Below are positions 25,062-35,800 of a stretch of DNA of 64,000 bases, one piece after another. The position numbers were made by a program, and so were the translations under genes. The stretch spans positions 1 through 64,000 of the forward strand of contig DCWA01000022.1 in NCBI GenBank assembly GCA_002327445.1, given 5' to 3'. This DNA is from Desulfobacteraceae bacterium UBA2174. GTDB taxonomy: Bacteria > Desulfobacterota > Desulfobacteria > Desulfobacterales > UBA2174. Below the pieces are notes generated by a model. The model made no database searches. It saw nothing but the letters and a program-made list of their open reading frames with translations, and was not told where the DNA came from. The first letter of the stretch is position 1, and every line of letters begins with the position of its first letter.

Positions 25062-26561
25062 TCAGTCGGCGCTGGTTGGAACGGATTCCTCCTGGCCGAC
25101 AATGTATTTCTTGACGGTACGCCGGTCCAGGCCGGTGCGGCGGGCGACTTCCTCGAAGGTGCCGTGGCGCCGGTAGAGCAGGGCGCAGTAGCCGGAAACC
25201 AGATCCGATGCGGAGATATCTCCCCGGGCGATCCCTTCGGCAAGGCGGGATTCCAGGTCCGGACCCGCGGGGGCCACATCCCCCTCGTAGCTGCGGCGCA
25301 ACAGCACGCGCCGCACGCACTGCTCCAGCTCGCGCACGTTGCCGGGCCAGTGGTAGGCCGAGCCGAGATCGCGATCGATGGCCTCGCGCACCAGCGCCGC
25401 CAGTTCGGGAGAAGGCTTGCCCACCAGCCGCTCCAGGGTGAAGGCGATGAGATCGTCGAGTTCGGCGGGGGCCTCCACGATGCGCTGGCGCAGGGACGGC
25501 ACCGTGATCATGTCCGAGCAGAGGCGGTAGTAGAAATCGTCCCGAAACAGCCCCTGCTGACGCAGTTCGGCGATGGATCGATTGGTGGCGGCGATCACCC
25601 TTCCTTCGAAGCGGCTTTTCTCGTGGCTGCCCACGGGGGTGAAGACCCTTTCCTGCAGCACTTGCAGCAGCTTGATCTGCAGGTGGGTCGGCACCTCGCC
25701 GATTTCATCGAGAAAAATGGCGCCGTAGGGGCTGCAGCGCTCGAAGATGCCGCTGTAGTTCTTCACCGCGCCGGTGAAGGCGCCCTTCTTGTGGCCGAAG
25801 AGTTCGGATTCGATGAGGGTTTCAGGGAACTGGGACAGGTTCAGCGATACGAAGCTGCGGGTGAAGCTCTCCTCGAAACAGCGTTTTTTTTCGTTGAACG
25901 GAATGAACCCGGAGCGGCCGATGGCCATGGCCGCCGTCCCCTTGCCGGTTCCCGTCCCGCCCAGCAGCAGGGTGGAAAAATCCTCCATGCGGTTCCAGAG
26001 GTAGCGGTCGTAGAGGTCCAGGTTGTGGGTGAAGACGTTTTCCCACAACTGGCGGCGAAGCTGGCGCATCACGGCACTGCGGCCGATGAGGTGGCGGTTG
26101 ATGAAGAAATAGGCCCGCCGCAACTGGTAGCTCAGCGCGAAGTAGCGGCGGGTGTCGTCTTCCGAGAAGCCGCGCCGCAACAACAATTGGTAGGCTTCCG
26201 GGGTGAAGGAGACCCGGGCCGGGGTGTCGCCGGCCTGGATCTGGTCGATGATCAACTGGTCGAATTTCTTGCGTACCCCGTAGAAGAATTCGAAGAGAAA
26301 AGCCGCCCGCACCAGCCGCTGGTCGTCGCCTTCGTAACGGCTGGCATCGGCCCGGTTCTCGGCCTCCAGGACGCCGATGTGGCGGGCCACCGCCCCGGTG
26401 GCCGCGGCGGTGCGCTCGGCCCGGGTGGCATCGGGGTAGAGCCCGGCCATCTTCAGCTCGATCTCCTCGCGTTCATGGCCGAAGGGATTGGCCACCCCCG
26501 CTTCGTAGACCAGATGAAAGAAATCGCGCTCCGCGCCGGTGAGTTTCGCCCGCCGTTCCAT
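25062..26561 (-). CDS. sigma-54-dependent transcriptional activator
   Basis: 499 residues. The N-terminal 190 residues are not a response-regulator or recognisable PAS/GAF domain and may sense a signal. The AAA+ core has Walker A GGTGTGKGT (about 201-209), the sigma-54-contacting GAFTGA (about 260-265) and Walker B GAIFLDEIGE. The C-terminal helix-turn-helix FEEVARRTGLDRRTVKKYI is Fis-like. The conserved frame begins near ATG 26561. The TTG at 26579 is unlikely because an inverted repeat, probably an operator, covers it. It is divergent from the megasynthase gene, which has a -24/-12-like element upstream, so it is the likely activator of that gene. Confidence 0.9.
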   Translation of the reverse strand: MERRAKLTGAERDFFHLVYEAGVANPFGHEREEIELKMAGLYPDATRAERTAAATGAVARHIGVLEAENRADASRYEGDDQRLVRAAFLFEFFYGVRKKFDQLIIDQIQAGDTPARVSFTPEAYQLLLRRGFSEDDTRRYFALSYQLRRAYFFINRHLIGRSAVMRQLRRQLWENVFTHNLDLYDRYLWNRMEDFSTLLLGGTGTGKGTAAMAIGRSGFIPFNEKKRCFEESFTRSFVSLNLSQFPETLIESELFGHKKGAFTGAVKNYSGIFERCSPYGAIFLDEIGEVPTHLQIKLLQVLQERVFTPVGSHEKSRFEGRVIAATNRSIAELRQQGLFRDDFYYRLCSDMITVPSLRQRIVEAPAELDDLIAFTLERLVGKPSPELAALVREAIDRDLGSAYHWPGNVRELEQCVRRVLLRRSYEGDVAPAGPDLESRLAEGIARGDISASDLVSGYCALLYRRHGTFEEVARRTGLDRRTVKKYIVGQEESVPTSAD

Positions 26562-26565
26562 GCAC

Positions 26566-26590
26566 CCGATGTAACCCAAGTGTACATCGG
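26566..26590. promoter_or_regulatory. inverted repeat at the regulator start (candidate operator)
   Basis: CCGATGTA (26566-26573) and TACATCGG (26583-26590) are perfect 8-base arms separated by 9 bases. The right arm continues into ACATCGGATGT, itself almost a dyad. Its position, between the divergent activator and megasynthase genes, suits an enhancer-type binding site for the sigma-54 activator or its autoregulation. Confidence 0.45.
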
Positions 26591-26686
26591 ATGTCCAATT
26601 CGATTTGCGTGGGGACGGGGCCGTGATGGTGCTGATGCCGAAGTTTTATTCTTTGACGGCGACAGGTTGGAAGAGGCGAGGGGATG

Positions 26687-26703
26687 TTGGCACAAAGGTT
26701 GAA
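26687..26703 (+). promoter_or_regulatory. candidate sigma-54 promoter (-24/-12) for the megasynthase
   Basis: TTGGCACAAAGGTTGAA matches the consensus YTGGCACGrNNNTTGCW in spacing and in the invariant GG. The -12 GC is GA, which is a weakness. It lies about 145 bases upstream of the megasynthase start and about 100 bases from the inverted repeat by the divergent sigma-54 activator gene. Confidence 0.45.
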
Positions 26704-26730
26704 TGGAAGGGGCAGCCGGCGATGCGCTCA

Positions 26731-26784
26731 GATCCGGCCGATCAGACCGATCAGAGCGATCCGTCGGATCGGACCGATCGGATC
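26731..26784. repeat. 9-bp period tandem array in the megasynthase leader
   Basis: Six units: GATCCGGCC, GATCAGACC, GATCAGAGC, GATCCGTCG, GATCGGACC, GATCGGATC. If the upstream sigma-54 element is used, the array would be transcribed as part of the 5' untranslated region. Confidence 0.75.
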
Positions 26785-26845
26785 GCTGATTTCGATGCTT
26801 TTTCCCAAAATTTTCAGCCCATTCCCAACAGGAGCCAACACCCCC

Positions 26846-29800
26846 ATGTTCAAACGCCTTTTCTCCGCCAAGTTTCCCCTCATGGTCTACAACCCGCCGG
26901 CCGTGGCGGCCGTCGATTACCTGGCCGCCGTGCATCGCGCCGGGGCCCTGCCGGTGCTGGACACCGAATTCCTGGATACGGCCAGTGTTCTGGCCGCCGT
27001 GGCCGAGCTCTCGGGCCGCCAGGTCGTCTTCGGATTGCGGATCATGGCCGACCGGCGCGATCTGCTGGCGCAGCTTGGCCAATCGTCTCCCAAGGGGCTC
27101 GATACCCTGGTGATGGGCTATCGTCGGCCCGAAGACCTGAAGGATCTGGATCTGGTCGCGACGCCCTGGCACCGGTTGGTCGAGGTGAGAGACCTTGAGA
27201 TGGAAGCCGTCCTCGCCCCGCTGGACCCCCATGGCCTCATCGTGCGTGGCCACGAAGCGCCGGGACGGGTGGCACCGGTGTCAGGCTTCATTCTCATGCA
27301 GGCCTATCTTTGCGCCGGTACCTGGCCGGTGATCGTCCATGGCGGGGTGGGATGGTTTACCGCCGCCGGCCTGCTGGCCGCCGGGGCCAGCGGACTGGTC
27401 CTCGACGACCAGCTCTATCTTTGCAGCGAAAGTCCCCTGGCGCCCCGTTTCAAGGAGCGGATGGCCCGCCTGGAGGAAAAGGACACCGTGATCGTGGACA
27501 CCGGCGGGGAAGGGCCCTGCCGCGTTTTCGGGCAGCTGGGGACCCGGGTGGTCCAGGAGTTGAAGACCATGGAAGCCGAGGCCGCCGAGGATCCCGCCGC
27601 GGCCCGGCGCCTGCAGCAGGCCCTGATGGACCGGATCACCCCCCTGGACGACCCGGCCGCCGACCCGGCCCAGAGTCTTTTCCCGCTGGGCCAGGACGCG
27701 GTGCTGGCCAAGTATTTCACTGGCCAGGGGCAGGATCTCCGGCAGGTCATCGAAGCTTTTCTCGTCGAAACCGGCCAGCGCCTGGCCGACATCGACGCCC
27801 ATGATCCCCTCGTCGCCGACAGCCCCCTGGCCCGGGACCACGGTACGCGCTACCCCATCGTCCAGGGCCCCATGGCCAATGTGAGCGACAAGGGTGCCTT
27901 CGCCCTGGCCGTGCTGGCAGCCGGCGCCCTCCCGTTTCTGGCCATGGGCAGCTTGCCGCCCCATCTTTCCGAGGCCATGCTGGCCAATGAAACCGAAGGA
28001 CTGTCGCGCTTCGGTGCAGGGCTGATCGGCATCGAGGCATTGAACCACGGGCTGCCGGCACACCTGGAACAGGTGCGGCGCCACCGGGTTCCCTTCGCTC
28101 TCATCGCCGGGGGACTGCCGGCCCAGGTCCGGGCCCTGGAGGCGGACGGGATTGCCACCTACCTGCACACTCCGTCGCTGGCCATGCTGGAGAACGCCAT
28201 CACCGGCGGATGCCGCCGCTTCGTTTTCGAAGGGGCCGAGGCCGGCGGCCATGTGGGGCACCTGTCGAGCCTCGTCCTCTGGGAGCTGGCCACGGCCCGC
28301 CTGGCCGCCCAGTCGGACGAGATGCTGGCCGGGCAGACGCTGATCTTTGCCGGCGGCATCGGCACCGAGTTCGGCGCGCATTTTATTTCCGGACTTGCCA
28401 GCCACCTGGCTCGGCGGGGCGCCAGGATCGGGATCCAGATCGGCAGCGCCTACCTTTTTACCGAGGAGATCGTGGCCACCGGCGCCATCACGCCCCTCTA
28501 TCAGAAGGTGGTGTGCCGGGAGCGCTGCACCCTGGTGATGGGCCGCACGGTGGGGCTGGCGGCCCGCACCGTGCCCACGCCGTTTTCCCGGCGCATCGTG
28601 GCCGAGGAGTATCGGCGCCTGCGGGAGAAGATGCCCCTGACGGCCCGCAAGGAAGCCTTCGAGCGTGACAACATCGGCGCCTTGCTCATCGGGGCCAAGG
28701 CCTTCTGCCCGGATTTCGAGCGAATGGGCCAGGCGGCCGGCGAGGCCTGTCTGACCTATTTCCAAGAAGAAGACCAGTACCAGCGGGGCAACTTCATGGT
28801 GGGCGAAGCCCTGGCTTTCGCCGCGGCCCCCTGCACCATTGCCGATCTCCACGCCCGGCTGGTGGGACGCAAACAGACCCTTGCCGAGCAGCTCAACCGG
28901 CTGGAGCTGGCCACCGCCTCCGATGGACAGCTCAACGACGAGATCGCCGTGGTGGGCATGGGCTGCATTCTGCCCGAGGCCGCCGATCCCCGGTCCTTGT
29001 GGCAACTGATCCTCGACCGCCGCAACGCCGTCGGCCCCATGCCGGGCGAGCGGATCGATCTCGATCTTTTCTATGATCCCGACCGGTCGGCCCCCGACAA
29101 GGCCTACAGCGCCATCGCCGGAGTGGTGTCGGATTTCGTCTTCGACGGCCAGCGCTTCGGCTATTCCCCGGAGAAGGCGGCCCGTTTGAGCCGCAGCCAG
29201 CAGATGGTGCTCCAGACCGCCTACCAGGCCGTGGCCGATGCCGGATTGCTGGATGGCGAAGACCGGCTGATTCAGCCGCTGAGAACGCGCACGTCGGTAA
29301 TCGTGGGCAGCTGCCTGGGCAACGAGCTGAGCAGCGCCCTGCACCTCAAGTATGCCTTGCCGGAAATCCGCGCGCACCTGGATCGGATCGAGGCCTTCCA
29401 GGCCCTGTCGCCGGATGAGCAAAAATCCTTGGTGGAAGCCCTGCGCCACGGCTTGTCCAACGGCAGCCCCTACGAGCCGGTTCACGGGGTGGCCCTGAAC
29501 ATGGAGGCGTCCCGCATCGCCCATCACTTGGGCGCCACCGGCCGGACCTACGCGGTGGATGCGGCCTGCGCCACCTCCCTCGCCGCGCTGGACTGCGGCG
29601 TCAAGGAACTGATGACCGGGCTCTGCGACCTGGCGGTGGTGGGCGGGGTCAACACCAACCTGACCCCGGAATCCTTCGTGGGCTTTTGCAAGATGGGCGC
29701 CCTGTCGGGCACCGGGTCCTTTCCCTTCGACGACCGCGCCGACGGGTTCGTCCTGGGCGAAGGGGCGGCGGTGGTGGTGCTCAAGCGCTTTCGCGATGCC

Positions 29801-32800
29801 CGGCGGGACGGAGACCGGATCTACGGGGTCATCCGGGCCGTGGGCAGCGGCAGCGACGGCAAGGGAAAGGCCATCGCGGCCCCCAGTGCCAAGGGCCAGG
29901 TCATGACCCTGAAGCGATGCCTGGAAGGCGCGCGGCGGCCGGTGGACCCGGCCGATGTCGGCTTCATCGAGGCCCACGGCACCGGCACCCGCATGGGGGA
30001 CCTGGTGGAGCTGGAAACCTTGAAAAAAGTCTACGGGGGCCGCGTTCGCACCGGCATCAGCTCCATCAAGAGCCAGATCGGCCACCTGCTCGGCGCGGCC
30101 GGCATGGCCGGGCTGATCAAGGCCCTGCTGGCCCTGAACCATGGCATCCTGCCGCCCAATGGCGGTTTTGAACGACTCGGGTCCAAGCACGACCTGTCCG
30201 ACAGCGGCCTTTTCATTGTGGCGGAGGCCGTCCCCTGGGCAGCGGCGGACGGGCAGCCGCGCCTGGCGGCGGTGAGCGCCTACGGGTTCGGGGGAATCAA
30301 CTACCACCTGGTGGTGGCCGAGGAGACGGGCGACACCGCGCCTCTGCCGCGGCGCATTTTTGCCGACCCCGGCTTCGATCCGGACGAGAAGCGCATCGTG
30401 GTCTGCGGTCTCGGCACGGTGCTGCCGGGGGCTAACGACGTGGAGAAGTTCTGGGAACGGCTCTGCGAGGGGACCCCGCGGTTGCAGCCCATGCCGGCCG
30501 ATCGCTTCGACAATCGGGCCTATGCCGCCGAGCCGGCCGAAAGCCCCTCCCACATTCCCATGGTGCAGGCCGGGATCGTGGACGACTACCGCTTCGACCA
30601 TGCCCGCTTCCGGATTCCGCCGGCCGCGGCCCGGTTCATCGACCGGGCCCAGCAGTTCGCCCTGGATGCCGCCGGCCAGGCCATCGCCGCCGCCGGGCTG
30701 GACGCCCGGCTGGAAACGGGCAACCGGGTGGCGGTGATTTTGGGGACCCTGGCCGGGGAGAAGTACGTGGAAAACATTCTGCGCACGCGGATTCCGCTGC
30801 TGGAGCGCATCTTGCGGCAAACGGACGGCGTGGAGGCGGCGGCCGCCGCGGCGGTGGCGCGGGAGTTGGCCCAGCGGCTGAGGGACCGCTATCTGCCCAA
30901 TACCGAGGACACCGTTCCCGGTCTGCTTTCCAACATCGTCAGCGCCCGGGTAAGCAAGCACTTCGGCTGCAACGGGGCCAACTTCACCGTGGACGCCTCC
31001 TGCGCCTCGGCCACCGTGGCGCTGGACCTGGCGGTTCGGGGACTGAAGACCGGCGACTACGAAGCCGCCATCGCCGGCGGGGTGGACTGCAACCTCATGC
31101 CAGGCACGATTCTGGCTTTCAAGCGTCTGGGCCTGATCAGCGACGGCGAATGCCGGGTCTTCGATCATCGGGCCAAGGGGTACGTGATGAGCGAGGGGGC
31201 CGCGGTCCTGGTCCTCGCCACCCTGGGCTACGCCCGGCGCCATGGGCTGCCGGTGCTTGCCGAAATCTCCGCCATGGGGTTCGACGCCAGCGCGCCGGCC
31301 CATCTCCTGTCGCCGTCGCCGGAGGCCTACGGCGAGGCCATGCGGCGGTGCTACCGCCAAGTGCCGGTCAACCCGGCCGACGTGGCCCACCTGGACGTCT
31401 TCGGTGTGGCCAACCCCTTCTTCGACGCCCTGGAGGCCCATGCCGCGGCGCAGGTGTTTCCCCGGCCCACCGGCTTCGGCAACGTCAAGACCGAGTTCGG
31501 CTACTTCAAGGCGGCCAATCCGGCGGTGGTGCTGGCCAAGCTCACCCTCATGGCCAGCCGCCGTCGCCTGCTTCCCTTTTTCGGCTATCGGCCCGAGACC
31601 ACCATCGTGGCAAAGGGCCAGGTGCTCGTGGCCCGGGAGCGGATCGAGGAGATTCCTCCCAACCGGCCCATTCACCTGGCCGCCAACGTCAATGGCATCG
31701 GCGGCAACCACGGCCATGTGCTGGTTTCCACCCTGCCGGCCTACCTGGCGCCGGCCGCGGCGGCCTCCGATGCGGATGCAAGGGATCGCATCGCCGCCGG
31801 AGACTGGAGGCCGGTGGAAAAGGGGCTGGCGGTCCTGTTTTCCGGCCAGGGAGCCCAGTACCCGGGAATGATGGCGGAACTCTACCGCAGCCGGCCCGAG
31901 GTGCGCGCCGTGATGGACCGGGGGGAGGCGATTTTCAAGGCCCGTTGCGGCGGTTCGCTGCTGGAGTTGATGTTCGACGCCCGGGGCGCGGCGGCACTGA
32001 ACCGCACCGAGGCCACCCAGCCGGCGGTGTTCCTGGCGGGGGCGGCCCTCTGGGAACTCCTGGCCGCCCGGGGCCTGAGACCGGATTATGTCGTCGGCCA
32101 CAGCCTCGGGGAGATCACGGCCCTTTTCGCGGCCGGCGTTCTGGATTTCGCTGACGCCATGGAACTGGTCATCGCCCGCGGGCGGCTGATGCAGGACGCC
32201 TCCGAGCGCTACCCCGGAAAGATCATGGTGGTCTTCGAGGCCCCCGACCGGGTGGCGGAACTGATCCGGGACGCCGGAACGGGCGACGTCCGGGTGACCA
32301 ACAAGAACAGCCTGCGCCAGACGGCGGTCTGCGGCCCGATGGCGGCCATGGAGGCCTTCGGCCGCTATTTGAAGGAGAAGGAGGTCCCGGGCAAGGTGCT
32401 GCCCCTTTCCGGCGCCTTTCATACCCCGCTGATGGCCGAGGCCGCCGAGGGGCTGCGCGCCTTTCTGGAGCGGGTGGAATTCCGTCCTTCCGGCCTGGAG
32501 CGGGTGGTGGCCAACGTCACCGCCGCCCCCTATCCGGGGGATTCGGCCGGGGCCAAGGCGCTGCTGGTGCGCCAGCTCGTCTCCCCGGTGGAATTCGTGG
32601 CTTCCATCGAGGCGTTGCACCGTTCCGGGTGCCGATCCTTTCTGGAGGTCGGGCCGGGGAAACTGCTGGCCAACCTGCTCAAGGACATTCCGTTGGCCCA
32701 ATCCGAATGTTGGCCGGCCATCGATCCCAAGGCCGGGGCCGAGGCAAGTCTCGAGACGTGTCTGGCGCGCCTGGAAAAGGAAGGGCGCATCCGGCAGCCG

Positions 32801-35800
32801 GCCGGGGCGGCGGCCCGGAACTTGCCAGCCTCCGCGCCGGCCCAGGAAACCATGCCTGGTGCCCCGGACGGGGCGGACCCCGGGTTCCAGGCGTTTCTCG
32901 CCGCCCATCCGGACCGGGTGCAACAGGTCCTGGAGGCCGAGTATGAAAGGCATCGCCGGGAAAAGGCCCTGACCGATCTGGAGCGTTTCGGGTTCTGCGG
33001 CCAGTCCATCGTCATCGCCGGGGCCTCGGTGGGGCTTCCCGGCACCGGCAACAAGGTTTTCAACGACAACAATTTCGACAAGCTGCTCGCCGGCCGCAAC
33101 TTCATCGAGCCCCTCACCCGGGACGAGAAGGAGCGGATCCTGGACATGAACATCACCCGGGTGTTCAAGGAGGCGGACGGGTCGGCCCGCCTGGTGAACA
33201 TCACCCGGATCGAGGAGGTGGTCCAGCTCGCCGGCAAGCTCGGCTACTTCAACCTCAAGAACGAATACGGGATCGAGGCCGACTACGACATCACCATCGC
33301 CCTGTCCATCGCCGCGGGGATCGAGGCCCTCCACGACGCCCGCATCCCCCTGGTGCAGCAATTCCGCGAGACCTCCTCGGGCACCCTCATCCCCGACGGG
33401 TACGGGTTGCCGGCAGAGATGCAGGCGACCACCGGGGTGATCCTCACCAGCCTGTTTCCCGGTTTCGAGACCCTCATCGACCAGATGAACAACTATTACT
33501 ACAACAAGTTCTACGTCAAACCGTACAAGGACCTGGAGAAGATCTACTACCACCTCATGGAGAGCGTGCGCGACGAGGAGATCAAGGAGCAGATCACCGA
33601 GTGGTTCTTCAAGATCAAGGAACGGCGCAAGCGCTACGGCAACTACAAGTTCAACCGCAACCTGCTCTTCGACGTGGTGCCCCTGGGTTCGGCCCACTTC
33701 GCCCAGCTCGTCAAGGCCAAGGGCCCCAACATGCAGATGAGCGGGGCCTGCGCTTCGACCACCCAGGCCGTCGGGGTGGCCGAGGACTGGATCCGCACCG
33801 GCCGCTGCGAGCGGGTGATCGTCATCGGCGGCGAGGCCGCCACCAGCCCGGTGCAAAGCCCCTGGATCGCCTCGGGATTTCTCGCCATGGGGGCCGCCAC
33901 GGTCAAGAACGTGGTGGAGGAGGCGGCCAAGCCCTTCGACGCGGAGAGGAACGGGACCATCCTGGGCAGCGGGGCCGTGGGCATGGTGGTGGAGCGGGCC
34001 GACACCGTGGCGGCCCGGGGCCTGGCGGGCCAGGCGGAGATATTGGGCACCCGCATCGGCAACAGCGCCTTTCACGGCACGCGCATCGACGTGGCCCACG
34101 TGGCCGGCGAGATGCAGCGCTTCGTGGCCGATGTGGAACGGCGTCATGGCCTGCGCCCGGCCGATTACGCCCCCCATCTGGTCTTCATGAGCCACGAGAC
34201 CTTCACCCCGGCCCGGGGCGGCAGCGCCGAGGCCGAAGTCGAGGCCCTGCGGCGCACCTATCCGGACCATTACCCCCAGATCGTCATCACCAACACCAAG
34301 GGCTACACCGGGCACACCCTGGGGGCGGCCATCGAGGATGCCGTCCTCGTCAAGGCCTTGCAGCACAAACGGGTGCCGCCCATCGCCAACTTGCGCCGGG
34401 TGCCCGAGGCCTTTGCCGACCTGAAATTTTCCACTGGCGAAAGCGGGGATTTTCGGTACGGGCTGCATTTTTCCGCCGGGTTCGGCTCCCACTTCGCCTT
34501 CCTGATGCTGCGTCGCCTGGAGGAGAAGTCCGTGGCCGGCAATCCGGTCTATCAGCAGTGGCTGAGGCGGGTCACCGGCCTGGAAGACCCGGTGCCGGTG
34601 GTCTCCAATCACACCCTGGTGGTGGAAGGGGCGGCGCCGGTTGAACGCCCGTCCCTGGCGCCGGTCCCCCCGTCGCCCGCCATCGATGTAGCGGCCGCGG
34701 TCCAGCAGATTATCGCCGAGCAGACCGGCTACACGGTGGACATGCTCGATGCCGCCTTGGACCTGGAGGCGGATCTGGGCATCGACACGGTCAAGCAGGT
34801 GGAGACCTTCGGGCGGATCAGCCGGCACTTCGACCTGGCCGTGCCCGAGGACCTGCGCCTGGCCGAGTTGAACACCATCGACAAGATCGCCGGGTATATC
34901 CGGTCCCGGTTGGGAGAAGGCTTGCCCCCGGTGGCGGCAGGAACCCCTGAGGTCGAAAAAGCGGCGGATCAGATATCCCAAGGCGGCCAGGACGTGGTGG
35001 CCACGGTGCAGCAGATCATCGCCGAGCAGACCGGCTACACGGTGGACATGCTCGATGCGGGTCTGGATCTGGAGGCGGATCTGGGCATCGACACGGTCAA
35101 GCAGGTGGAGACCTTCGGGCGGATCAGCCGGCACTTCGACTTGGCCGTGCCCGAGGACCTGCGCCTGGCCGAGTTGAACACCATCGACAAGATCGCCGGC
35201 TACATCCGGTCCCGGATGGGTGAATCCCAAGCCGCGCCGGCCGTCGAAAAGACCCCCGCCGCCACGGCCGCGCCCACCGCCTCCGATGCCGAAGCCCATG
35301 ATGCCGGCGTGCATGGCCCGACCGTCCTGCGGTGCGAACCGCAGGTGGTGGCCCTGGAGGATCTGAAACCCGCAGTGGAAGCCTCCCTGGCCGGCCGCAA
35401 GCTCCTCGTCACCTGCGACGATCATGGTCTCTGGGAGCGGCTCGCGACCCGTTTGGGGGCTGCCGGCGCCCGGCTCGTGACCCTGGGCCGGGGACAGAAA
35501 GTCCAGTATCCCTGCGATTTTCTCGATCCGGTGGAAACCGCCGCGGTGATGGACCGGGTGCTGGCGGCGCATCCCGATCTCAACGGGCTGATCCACCTCC
35601 TGCCGGTGGACGCCTTTCTCGACGGCGGCAGCGGGGAGCGCCGGGAAGAGATCAACGTGGCCGTTACTTCGTTCTTCGCCGCCATTCAACGCCTTCAACC
35701 GCGTTTGGCCCAGGACGGCCTGGTGGCGGCGGCGAGTTTCAATTCTGTGGTTTTCGCCTACGACGGCAGCGACCGCCCGGTCTACCCGGCTTTTGCCGGC

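Noticed and set aside
26684..26845. Upstream extension of the megasynthase frame
   Set aside because: It only translates the 9-bp repeat array (Arg-Pro-Ile runs); the conserved protein and ribosome-binding site point to ATG 26846.
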